Shown here piece after piece: positions 44,890 to 53,555 of a DNA stretch of 64,000 bases. The notes beneath the pieces are model-generated. The model was not told where the DNA came from. It did no database searches and saw only the letters and a list, made by a program, of their open reading frames with translations. How positions within the stretch are numbered: the stretch's first letter is position 1; every line of letters begins with the position of its first letter. This DNA comes from Dendrophyllia cribrosa (lineage: Eukaryota > Cnidaria > Anthozoa > Scleractinia > Dendrophylliidae): positions 28,656,434-28,720,433 of the forward strand of contig JAJLRJ010000004.1 in assembly GCA_024195265.1 (NCBI GenBank). Reading direction: 5' to 3'. A program made the translations under genes and the position numbers.

Positions 44890-45791
44890 TATTTTTCTGT
44901 GGAAAATCAATAACCCCCATTTTACGGATAAAAAGACCTATGGGGAATGATATCTCCAAAGGAAAGTATTTTGAAATAAGTTATGTCCCCTAATCTTATC
45001 TATCTGCTATAGTCAGAATAGTTTATTTGATTGACACCTGACATAATCCCTCTTTTTACCCGTAAAATGGGGGTTAATCAGACTTAATCCCAGTATTTTT
45101 ACGGGTAAAAAGACCTATGGTGGAATGATATGGGAATGAAAGTATTTTTGAAATAAGGTATGTCTCCTGTAATCTCATCCAGTTTGCTATAGTCAAAAGG
45201 TTTAATTTGTCAGGTATCCTGACATATCCCCCTTTTACCCGTAAAATACTGGGGAATATCAATCTCTAACCCCCATTTTACGGGTAAAAAGACCTATGGT
45301 GAAATGATATAGAGAAAAAACTATTTTTGAAATAAATTATCTCCTGTAATCTCATCAGCCTGCTAAAGGAAAAAGGTTTAATTTGTCAGGTATCCTGGCA
45401 TAATCCCTCTTTTTACCCGTAAAATGAGACTTAATCCCAGTATTTTTACGGGTAAAAAGACCTATAGCTGAATACTATCCCAAATGAAAGTATTTTGAAA
45501 ATAAATTATCCCCCCATAATCTCATCAGCCTGCTATAGGCAGAATAGTTTATTTGGGATATTCTGGCATAATCCCCTTTTTTACCCGTAAAATGGGAAAA
45601 TATCATTATTTTTACAGGTAAAAAGGACTATTGTTGAATGATATGGGAATAAAACTATTCTAAAAGGATAACATCTCTCTCTGATCTGGTATCCTTTGTC
45701 ATTTCAGAATACTTTTTTTCTATATTATTCAAATAATGGTCTTTTTACCCGTAAAATGGGAAAAATATCATTATTTTTACCCGTATTAAAA
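44890..45791. repeat. Palindrome-rich repeat array, period about 166-180 bp
   Basis: Five degenerate units, marked by tttacgggtaaaaagaccta-like words near 44921, 45098, 45278, 45447 and 45612, with the inverted word tttttacccgtaaaatg about 40-60 bp before each from 45052 onward (45232, 45411, 45587, 45740). Units also share tttaatttgtcaggtatcctg-like segments. The array fills the gap between a minus-strand gene and the plus-strand HTH gene, whose ATG follows the last half-site by only a few bases. It could be a divergent promoter, operator cluster or replication origin. Confidence 0.85.
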
Positions 45792-46406
45792 ATGACGGTT
45801 TCGATAAAAATAACTTCAGATGATGATTTCGAACAGGTATTTCCATCAGTATCTGCCGCTTCTCGCGCTTTGAAGGTCGATAAAAAGACTATTCCCCATG
45901 CTTTGCAAACGGGAAAACTCAAATTCAGGCGTAAAAGTGATGGAAAACATTTCAGGATTGAAATACGCGATAAAGTTTCACTCGCTGTTGAAGAAGCCCT
46001 CAGAGTCACTAAGGAAAAATTAGAACAATGCCAGAAAAAACTCAGAAGTGGTCGATATGTTTATCCCCGGAGACGACGACAGAAACCAAAACCAAAACCA
46101 TCAACGCCGACGCTGGCCCCAGAACAAATGGAGAAGTTTGAAAAGGGGTATCATGAGTTGAAGCCTGATGAGGTTCCTTCCCTGTTTGTTGACACAAAAT
46201 TCATATTGACAAATCAGAAAACTGGAGAGATAGCTTTAATGGCCACCATAGACGACGTTGTTAAAAGATTTCGCCACCATACTGAGCAACCAACTTGGGA
46301 ATACTGGGAAGAGAAAATTGAAAAACGATGGGAAAGCTTTGATATTTATAATGAAGATGATGAAGAAGAATGGTGGGACATTAAAATTCTCCAGAAAGAT
46401 GTTTAA
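45792..46406 (+). CDS. E1 HTH (NUMOD1-like) DNA-binding protein (204 aa)
   Basis: The N-terminal 50 residues contain VFPSVSAASRALKVDKKTI followed by a GKLKFRRKSDGKHFRIE strand pair, close to the NUMOD1-type helix-turn-helix found in phage and homing-nuclease DNA-binding modules. Then come a coiled-coil-like EALRVTKEKLEQC, a basic proline-rich linker (YPRRRRQKPKPKP) and an acidic aromatic C-terminus. ATG 45792 was chosen because the upstream ATGs lie inside the repeat array. Being next to tandem palindromes suggests it binds them, for autoregulation or origin recognition (inference). Convergent with the polymerase gene. Confidence 0.55.
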   Translation: MTVSIKITSDDDFEQVFPSVSAASRALKVDKKTIPHALQTGKLKFRRKSDGKHFRIEIRDKVSLAVEEALRVTKEKLEQCQKKLRSGRYVYPRRRRQKPKPKPSTPTLAPEQMEKFEKGYHELKPDEVPSLFVDTKFILTNQKTGEIALMATIDDVVKRFRHHTEQPTWEYWEEKIEKRWESFDIYNEDDEEEWWDIKILQKDV

Positions 46407-46433
46407 GTTGCCATATTAATGATATAGCAGCTT

Positions 46434-49400
46434 TTAAGCTTCGCCTTTAAGTCCAAGTCTCGCAAGTCGCTTAAGTCTTGGAATTCTCCAATGTCCCCAA
46501 GCAAGGGTGTGAATCTTATCCGGCAAGATGAAACGCTTATCATCATCTGCAGATAAGGCTGTTTTGTTTACTGTTTCTGAAAACATCTCATGCTGATGGC
46601 TGCGGATGAGGTTCATGGTTCTCATAGCTGGTCTTCCAGAGACAAGACAGTCCTTGTAGTCTTCATGGGTGATATGTTTCTTGATTGTTTGTTTCTTCAC
46701 TCTCTTGCATTTTTTATCACCACCAGAGCCAAACAGCTTATATGAATATAACTTTGCCCGTAACCCAACAAACTCTTCAATTATCTTTCCTCCAGCTTCA
46801 TCTTTCATGAGTCTGTTCACTTTCTTGTTCATGATTGGCATTCCTGAGGGATGATCCGGGGGATAGTTGGATGTGTCAAACATCTCCTTCACATCTGGTT
46901 GAAGATCCTTGAAGACGTCTTCAGTTTCAATTTCATAACACAATGAATCAGTATCTGTGAAAAGCAGCTTGGCTTTATCCCCATATTTAGGTTTGATATA
47001 TTCATAGTGGAATCTAAACATCAGTTCCTTTGATATTTCCAAAATTGACATACCGCAGGGAATTGGTTTATTGAAAGTCATTTTCGTCCGCTTCATATGC
47101 ACAGCGATGAGATTCTCATCGAAGATTGTGTGATGTTGATAGGTGGGTTTAGCCGCAAGCTTTTCCGCAATCTTTCGATCATTGACAAGTCTAATATCAA
47201 CTCTCTTGCGGATATTTTCCATTGTCTTGCCGATTATTGCGTTATTCATCAGCTTGAAAAAGTCTTTCTCGAAATCATTCTTCCCTGCTTGTCTGAGCTG
47301 GATGTTAAGTTGGATATATGATTTCAGCCAAGGTTCTTCAGTGAATGATATTCCCCTGTGAATCTTGGTGAGTTTCAGGCCATGCTTCAGAGCTTGTTTA
47401 AGTGCTCTGTGATGCATGATAATGTTCTTCTTGTCCCGCAGATTGGGAATTAATTTTTCAACATGGCCGTCACAGATTACTCTCTCAGGAGCAAAAGGAT
47501 AGTCATTGTGCGCGTCATGAAGCTCTTTAGGATATTCTAAATCAACTTCAAGAACACAAGGTATTTTCTCCCATCTTTTGAAGTTCTTCATCCAGCAAAA
47601 GTTTCCAGTTGGCAGTGGTTGGGTCATTGCCCAAGAATAAAGGGAATTTGCATCGAGATAGATAATGTATTTCGATGGATGTGTTGGATCATATTTATCG
47701 TCCATATATGGGTTGTTAGCTTGACCATGACGATTTGATATCATGGAAATACCGCCACGGATTCCCTTTTCGAAGAACAGGAGCATATCTGGATCATTCA
47801 GCAATGTAAGCTGTGCCTCTGACTTCTTGAGACCTGCATCAAATGACAAACCCGGGGCAGTATAATACCACGCTGGATCCAACTGATAATTCTCCATGCA
47901 GACATTGCGGAATTCTTCGAAGACATCTGCAAGGAGCAAAACATCTGTTTTCAAATATAAATCATGATATTCTCCCAGGTTGTTTATCCCCATTTCATCC
48001 CAAACATTTTGAGCGTGTTGGAAGTCTTCATCGGATATTTCCGATTCATTAATTTGGGAATAGAATGCCTCCTGTGGCGGCAGTTGTGTTTCCTTGAATT
48101 TCTCAATTGAATCCATATAATCATATGGATAGACTCCTTTTCTGGAAAGAATCTCAGCTTTATCCCTAAATTCATTCTGGGTTTGTTTCAGTTTATCCAT
48201 GCCTGACTTCTTTAAATTAGCTGCCAGACTCCCCAGGGAAGAAGCCATGAACTTCATAGAATCGATGAATCTCAATTCATGCATTATATCAACCTGTTGG
48301 CCATCTTTGTTGGTATATTCTCCAATCTTAATCGTCTTTGAGAAGGAGATATATTGTTCCTCATTGTTAGGGATGCATTTAATATCCCCAGGTGTTCTGC
48401 CAAGGTTTTTCACAAAGAGATGAGCATCATAACCTGCAAGGTTATGGAAAATGATAGGAGTGAATTTAGGTTTTCTATATTGCAGATTGCAACTATTATG
48501 AGCGGCGCCTCTATATTTACCTGTGTAATGACAATGATCTCTCACCTTAGATTCAAATTCAAGTTTTCCTTTGCATATCCAGCAAACTGTGGCTGCATCA
48601 TATTCTTTCTTATCATCCGCAGTGAAGATCATCTTTTTTCTGTTATCAAATGTCTTGTGAATATTCACGATTGTTTTCGTTAACTGCTTCACAAATATTT
48701 CTGAAACGTCTTCGGTGGTTTTTGCCCGATAAAGAGTGGGAGGTATATTTGCGCCATTAAATGACACAACCTTAAAACAAAAGCCGCATGGCTTATGCTT
48801 TTGAAATTTATTTGTGAAACTGAGATTATTGCCTGGTGAACAACCACTTATAGGTTCATTACACGCTTCAAAATCAGCGTAAATTACAAAAGGGACTCTG
48901 ATAGATCTATTATAATGTTTAAATGTCAATATCTCGCCCTTTTTAGGCATTTCTATTTTGATCGCTTCATTGCTGCAGCATAATTCTTCATGCTTAGCTA
49001 GGGATGTTTCACCATAGAAATGATTGAGACAATGAAGGCAAAAATGTTTACGATTAGCATGATGATTAACTTGAGCTGAGAGAAGACGGCTCAGGCTGTT
49101 AACAACGGCATAATGTTGGGCCCCGTCTTTCTCAAACAGAAGCAGAGTAATATGCCGCCTTCGTTTGTGCTTCGAAATTCTCAAGGGATGAACCACTGAT
49201 TCATAGCCGAGAACATTAACAGCAATGTCGAGATTTAATCTTTCAAAATGATCTATTTCCTTCAAAGGTGTTGGGAAAACAATTCCAGACCAGTTGAGTT
49301 CTCTAGCTTGAGCTCTGAGCAGAGATGTGATTCTTTCCGGGTGAATTTCGCATGGATTAAGAGCCCGAGTGACAGCCCACTTGAAACATTGCTGGCCAAT

Positions 49401-50231
49401 ATTCCGCATGTTAGTGATAGCCTTCTTCTTAGCAAGGGCTGGAGGAAGGGGAATATAAGTGCTTCCTCCAAGGGGTTTATAATCAACCAGATGCAATTCC
49501 AAATGATTTACGCGGTCAAACTGCCAATTCGAGCCCATCATTTGAAATGTTTCGAGTGTCTCAAGGATTGTATCTATCATTTGATTTAAAAGGGTATTTA
49601 AATCCGTTGCTTCTAAATTAATTTCTATCTCTGAATGAAAAGGAGCATCTATTTCAATTATTTCCCCAGTTTGTAAATTCTGGCGATTCATTCGGCAGGA
49701 TAGAATCAATTTAATTTTAGTGCCTCGATTAACCTTGAGAATATTCAGAAGTTGGCTAGAAACTTGCTGAAAATAATCTCTTGGAGAAGTTCCTTTCTTA
49801 CCTTCAAATATGAACTGGCGGGCAAACTTTTCGAGAGCTGACGGACCTTCTTCAACTTTAATTTGTTGCTGATATAACTGACTCACTTTGCGTTGAAAAT
49901 CAGTTATCATATTTGAAGCTTTCCTCACAATATTTTGGGGGGTGGCCTTTAACCAGTCCCACCATGAAAGGAAAGTATTTTGAATTGTTCCCAATATTGA
50001 AGACTGTGAAGACTGTGAAGACTGTGAAGACTGTGAAGGTGATGGAGGTGGTTGATATGGGGTTGGGGAAAGAACTGCCGCTTCTATAGGCGGTGTTGGC
50101 ACATCAAGAATATTAGAAGAAGATGCATTAATTAAACGTATTAAATCAGCTTTTGTTCTGGCGCGACTACAACCGGGAATTTGTCGCTCTTTCGCTATTT
50201 GTCTTAATTCTTTTACTTTCAGATGGTCCAT
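46434..50231 (-). CDS. E1 protein-primed-type family B DNA polymerase (1265 aa)
   Basis: Complete ORF. Residues about 1-35 form a SAP-like DNA-binding motif (LKVKELRQIAKER...TKADLIRLI), followed by a Pro/Ser linker with SQS repeats. Exonuclease motifs: VIYADFEAC (about 448), FHNLAGYDAH (about 595), YLKTDVLLLADV (about 762). Between Exo I and II is a Cys/His finger (CWIC...DHCHYTGKYRGAAHNSC) like the endonuclease-VII-type module of Polinton polymerases. Polymerase motifs: A YLDANSLYSW (about 857), B KLMNNAIIGKTM (about 997), C FTDTDSLCYE (about 1092). All key residues are present, so this gene looks functional although neighbours are broken. Start in TTTAAAAATGG. Confidence 0.95.
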   Translation of the reverse strand: MDHLKVKELRQIAKERQIPGCSRARTKADLIRLINASSSNILDVPTPPIEAAVLSPTPYQPPPSPSQSSQSSQSSQSSILGTIQNTFLSWWDWLKATPQNIVRKASNMITDFQRKVSQLYQQQIKVEEGPSALEKFARQFIFEGKKGTSPRDYFQQVSSQLLNILKVNRGTKIKLILSCRMNRQNLQTGEIIEIDAPFHSEIEINLEATDLNTLLNQMIDTILETLETFQMMGSNWQFDRVNHLELHLVDYKPLGGSTYIPLPPALAKKKAITNMRNIGQQCFKWAVTRALNPCEIHPERITSLLRAQARELNWSGIVFPTPLKEIDHFERLNLDIAVNVLGYESVVHPLRISKHKRRRHITLLLFEKDGAQHYAVVNSLSRLLSAQVNHHANRKHFCLHCLNHFYGETSLAKHEELCCSNEAIKIEMPKKGEILTFKHYNRSIRVPFVIYADFEACNEPISGCSPGNNLSFTNKFQKHKPCGFCFKVVSFNGANIPPTLYRAKTTEDVSEIFVKQLTKTIVNIHKTFDNRKKMIFTADDKKEYDAATVCWICKGKLEFESKVRDHCHYTGKYRGAAHNSCNLQYRKPKFTPIIFHNLAGYDAHLFVKNLGRTPGDIKCIPNNEEQYISFSKTIKIGEYTNKDGQQVDIMHELRFIDSMKFMASSLGSLAANLKKSGMDKLKQTQNEFRDKAEILSRKGVYPYDYMDSIEKFKETQLPPQEAFYSQINESEISDEDFQHAQNVWDEMGINNLGEYHDLYLKTDVLLLADVFEEFRNVCMENYQLDPAWYYTAPGLSFDAGLKKSEAQLTLLNDPDMLLFFEKGIRGGISMISNRHGQANNPYMDDKYDPTHPSKYIIYLDANSLYSWAMTQPLPTGNFCWMKNFKRWEKIPCVLEVDLEYPKELHDAHNDYPFAPERVICDGHVEKLIPNLRDKKNIIMHHRALKQALKHGLKLTKIHRGISFTEEPWLKSYIQLNIQLRQAGKNDFEKDFFKLMNNAIIGKTMENIRKRVDIRLVNDRKIAEKLAAKPTYQHHTIFDENLIAVHMKRTKMTFNKPIPCGMSILEISKELMFRFHYEYIKPKYGDKAKLLFTDTDSLCYEIETEDVFKDLQPDVKEMFDTSNYPPDHPSGMPIMNKKVNRLMKDEAGGKIIEEFVGLRAKLYSYKLFGSGGDKKCKRVKKQTIKKHITHEDYKDCLVSGRPAMRTMNLIRSHQHEMFSETVNKTALSADDDKRFILPDKIHTLAWGHWRIPRLKRLARLGLKGEA

Positions 50232-50325
50232 TTTTAAATAGAAAAAATAAAATAATTTTCAAAACTGTCATATGGTTTGTTTTAACCAATCAGAAAGTGG
50301 ATTTTGCATAATACACTCTCAGCCA

Positions 50326-50776
50326 ATCAACACTGTAGGTAGTAGAAGGAATATGATGATTCTGGGAGAAAATGCCTAAAAATCCAAAGCCCCCTCCAAG
50401 ATTAAATCTGGGTAAACACCCTAGAAAGAGAACCCAAGAACTAACTAGTGAATCGTTAGAATTAAAGCAAAGATAGCGCTAAATTTTAAGGATAATAAAT
50501 AACACTTTTTTGTGTTATTTATTAGATTTACTGGGACAGCGATGTGCTATTTATGGGACGGTTTTAGGCTCCGCTAAAATTTAGCGGAAATTATCTTTGA
50601 GTTTGGGAAAAAATGACATTTTACGCTAAAGTTTAGCGGAAGGGTGGGTGCTTTGTGATTTTACCGCTATGTTTTAGCGGAAGGGGAAGTTGCTTTCGGA
50701 GGTTTCTAGAGATTTCTTAAAGGAGGGGGCTTTGGATTTTTAAGCTTTGTCCCAGAATCATCATATTCCTTCTACT
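50326..50776. repeat. E1 right terminal inverted repeat (451 bp)
   Basis: Near-identical complement of 33764-34213, with a few substitutions and indels. The inner border agtagaagg at 50341 and outer border ccttctact ending at 50776 show the same snap-back arrangement. Between the polymerase start and this TIR (50232-50325) nothing else is seen. Confidence 0.9.
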
Positions 50777-50782
50777 CATGTA
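50777..50782. repeat. 6-bp target site duplication, right (catgta)
   Basis: Exact copy of 33758-33763. Gypsy coding similarity resumes directly after it. Confidence 0.9.
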
Positions 50783-52272
50783 TAGCACTTGGCTACTTTG
50801 TCTTCAATTTGCGTAGACAGACCTGGCCAGAACAGCACGTCTCTCGCTCGCTGTTTGCACTTGACAACACCCAGGTGCCCCTCGTGTATCTTGTCTAACA
50901 TTTCTGACTGCAGGGAGTGAGGCACTATCACTCAGTGCATCAATTATCGAAATTTCGTTATTGTACGCCCAGTACTGTCGGAGGTCTGGGGAGAGCTTTG
51001 CTTTGCTATCTGGCCATCCCTCTAGTACTGTGTCAGTTAGGGACTGCAATATTGGGTCTGCTGCTGTAGCTCGTTGAAGCTCTAGATACGTTTCCTGTGA
51101 GATGGGAAGATAAGCTGTGAGGATATCACTTTACTGACCTCTAAGTCCTCCACAAGCGTTTCTTTGGTTTCTGGCAAGTAGTAACGGCTAAGGGATGTCT
51201 GCTAGTTGCATTTCCTCCCCAGGCTTGTATGTAACCTTAAGGTCATACCTTTGTAAGCTCATCATCATTTTCTGCAATCGCAGAGGTGCCTGATGGAGGT
51301 TCTGTGCTAGGATCCTCTCCAGCGTTTGATGAAACTTCTGACAGGCGTAAACTATCGCAAGTAACTCCTTCTCAATCTGTTCATACTTCTGCTGCGCAAC
51401 TGTGAAGGCTCTAAAAGCATATGCAATCGGCTTGTTCTCTTGTAACAATACCGCGCCAAGTCCTATTAGCACTGGCGTCAACGTTGAGGGTGACCGGCTT
51501 GTTTGGGTTGTAGTAACCCAGTACTGGAGATTTGGTCTCCATCTGCTTGAGTGTTTGGAAACTTTGTTGCTGTTCTTTGTCCCAATGCCAGACTACTTCT
51601 TTCTCCAATAGTTGTCTGAGAGGCGCACTTTCAGCGGCTAGATTTGGCAGAAATTTTCCAAGCTATTGGATAAAACCTAGAAATGTTCTGAGCTCCTTAA
51701 AATTCTGTGGCGGTTGCATCGCCTCAACTGCTCTGACCTTCTCTGGGTCCGGTCTCAAACCCTCACTGGTCAAAAGATGTCCTATATAGGGGACTTGGTC
51801 TTTTTTCACTTGGCACTTCTTGCTATTTAACTTGAGACCAAAATCTCTTGCTCTGTCTAGGACTTGTCTCAGTGTTGTATCGTGCTGGTCAGTACTGCTG
51901 CCCCAGATCAGTATGTCATCTACGATGGCTCCTGCAATGGGCTCCAGGTATGCCCTCCAGCATCTCTGTCATGTATCTCTGGAATACCTCAGGTGCCGAT
52001 CTGATTCCGAAAGGGAGCCTTTTAAATCGATACCTCCCGAAGGGAGTGTTAAACGTGCACAGCTTCGAGCTTTCCTCGTCTAGCTCAATTTACCAGAATC
52101 CTGACGTTGCATCCAACACCGAGAATACTTTGGCATCTGGCATGTCTGCGACTATCTCTTCAATCGTCTTCATAGGGAAATGTTCACGTTTAACAGCTAG
52201 GTTTAGATCTCTTGGATCTAAACAGATGCGAATCTTGTTAGGCTTGACTACTGTAACCATACTGCTAACAGT
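50783..52272 (-). pseudogene. Ty3/Gypsy reverse transcriptase-RNase H fragment
   Basis: Minus-strand frames encode RT motifs (KIRICLDPRDLNLAV; a KVFSVLDATSGFW region followed by a stop; FKRLPFGIRSAPEVFQRYM), the RNase H segment (VTLNVDASA, KPIAYAFRAF, KELLAIVYACQKFHQTLE) and the connection toward the integrase zinc finger. Stops and frame changes (for example near 51970 and 51480) show it is dead. It ends at 52272, where Polinton E2 begins within the RT domain, and at 50783 where E1 begins, so one Gypsy copy was hit twice. Confidence 0.85.
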
Positions 52273-52518
52273 AGTTAGTCATTGAGAAAGCTGGCTCACT
52301 TCTATTTCACGCTAATTTCAAACGTATTTCATTGCGTAGTCATTCCCTAAATTACGCAATAGCAACTCATTCGTCAAACACAACCTATTCAAGTCAATGG
52401 GAAACGTGTCAGATTAGTGTGAGATAGATTTGAACCAGTTTTAACAATAAACTATACAATGAAATATGTTCGAAATTAGCGTGAAATAAAAGTGAGCCAG
52501 CTTTCTCAATGACTAACT
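52273..52518. repeat. E2 left terminal snap-back unit (246 bp)
   Basis: The first 61 bp (52273-52333, opening agttagtcattgagaaagct) return inverted at 52458-52518 with only about three mismatches. As in E1, the terminal unit is bounded by its own inverted repeats, so both its outer and inner borders look like element ends. Sequence is unrelated to the E1 unit. Confidence 0.85.
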
Positions 52519-52659
52519 ACGAAACCCTCAAATTCAGCATAAAATTCTTTTCCAAAAACTCGACACAAAATTCTCTCTAAAAAATTCTGGCTCACTTTCT
52601 CTCTCCTAAAAATTCCCCAAATAATTATTGGGGGAAAAATTTTGGGAAAAGAAAAGAAA

Positions 52660-53235
52660 ATGTTTGATTCCGAAGATGAAGATGAAGATGAGGAAATAGA
52701 TGACACTCCTGAAATTATTCAAGAAACATATACAACAGCATGGTCTTCTCACAAAAATCTCAGACTTGAACATTTTAAAGATGTCATCCGTAAAAATCAG
52801 GGGAAAAATCAAATTCCACTCAAAGATCTCGAATTTTATCAAAAAGAAATTCTCTCCCAAATTCCCCTCCATGAAATCACAAGAAAAAAAGTCAGGGAGT
52901 TTGTCAAAGCTTCCAAATGGAAAAAAGTTAATGGCAACGATCATGAAATTTTCAATCACATAATGCATCACGATGGAAATGATTATGAATATCTGGAAAA
53001 GTTCCTCATTAACGATTTTAAATATTTTTCACTGACATATGATGATCTTCATCTCAAGCGAAAAAAGTTTCTCAATTTCAACCAAGTTCTTTTCTCCCTT
53101 CTGAAAAAGAATGGTTTCAATCCAAATGAAGATGATTTCAAACTGCTTATTCTTCCATCAAGAAGGGCAGAACAAGAAAAAATAATCCAAACAATCTTCA
53201 AAAAAAACAAATGGAAAGAAAATGGAAGCCAGTGA
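52660..53235 (+). CDS. E2 VLTF3-like late transcription factor candidate (191 aa)
   Basis: Acidic N-terminus, then a helical region LRLEHFKDVIRKNQGKNQIP, VREFVKASKWKKVNGNDHEI, a YFSLTYDDLHLKRKKFLNFN segment and a C-terminal LLILPSRRAEQEKIIQTIF with a final KKNKW. The order and spacing recall the viral late transcription factor 3 family of poxviruses and other large DNA viruses, whose C-terminus carries a (R/K)-x-NF-x-(Y/F) motif and a terminal W. The first in-frame ATG is 52660. No counterpart is seen in E1. If right, it could act on the TAAAATG starts. The assignment is from pattern only. Confidence 0.45.
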   Translation: MFDSEDEDEDEEIDDTPEIIQETYTTAWSSHKNLRLEHFKDVIRKNQGKNQIPLKDLEFYQKEILSQIPLHEITRKKVREFVKASKWKKVNGNDHEIFNHIMHHDGNDYEYLEKFLINDFKYFSLTYDDLHLKRKKFLNFNQVLFSLLKKNGFNPNEDDFKLLILPSRRAEQEKIIQTIFKKNKWKENGSQ

Positions 53236-53494
53236 CCATGAAAATTGTTCCACTTGCTCAGAGGAGGAAGAAAGAAGTTCTGATGAAACCCCAACAACAT
53301 CTGATGAGGAATTTATTGTTTCCGATTCGGAGATGGAAGAAGCAGAGCAAAATGAAGAAGAGGAAGATACAGTAGAACTCCTCTTTGAATCATTTGTCAA
53401 CCTCCAAGAGGAACACAAGATTCTCAAAAATAATCTCCAAAAACAAAGTTGTCTCCTCTGGGAAATCCACCAGGGATTGAAAGAAAAAAAGTGA
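53222..53494 (+). CDS. E2 acidic coiled-coil protein (90 aa), unknown
   Basis: Overlaps the previous stop by 14 nt. The N-terminal two thirds are Glu/Asp/Ser-rich; the rest (LLFESFVNLQEEHKILKNN...) has heptad-spaced leucines suggesting a short coiled coil. The overlap suggests co-expression with the VLTF3-like gene. No family recognised. Confidence 0.5.
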   Translation: MEASDHENCSTCSEEEERSSDETPTTSDEEFIVSDSEMEEAEQNEEEEDTVELLFESFVNLQEEHKILKNNLQKQSCLLWEIHQGLKEKK

Positions 53495-53555
53495 AGTGAA
53501 GCGAAGCGAAGCGTGTTTTGGAATGAATATGAATGTTAAACATTTATATTCTGTC

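Larger units (their letters stand above)
33764..50776. mobile_element. Polinton/Maverick (adintovirus-like) element E1, complete, 17.0 kb
   Basis: Both ends carry inverted repeats of about 450 bp beginning AGTAGAAGG, flanked by a 6-bp duplication. The interior encodes the Polinton signature set: family-B DNA polymerase, DDE integrase with chromodomain, adenain-like protease, packaging ATPase, major capsid and penton-like proteins. The polymerase lies at the right and the integrase at the left, with morphogenesis genes between. The capsid gene is deleted and several genes are frameshifted, so E1 is a fossil provirus inserted in a Gypsy retrotransposon. Confidence 0.95.

Noticed and set aside
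44890..45791. CRISPR array
   Set aside because: Units are long (about 175 bp), degenerate and palindromic throughout; there are no short identical repeats with unique spacers and no cas genes.
46669..49589. Plus-strand ORFs within the polymerase gene
   Set aside because: They are antisense shadows of the 1265-aa polymerase frame.
32778..52272. Gypsy element as an active autonomous retrotransposon
   Set aside because: Stops, frameshifts and two Polinton insertions break its coding region.
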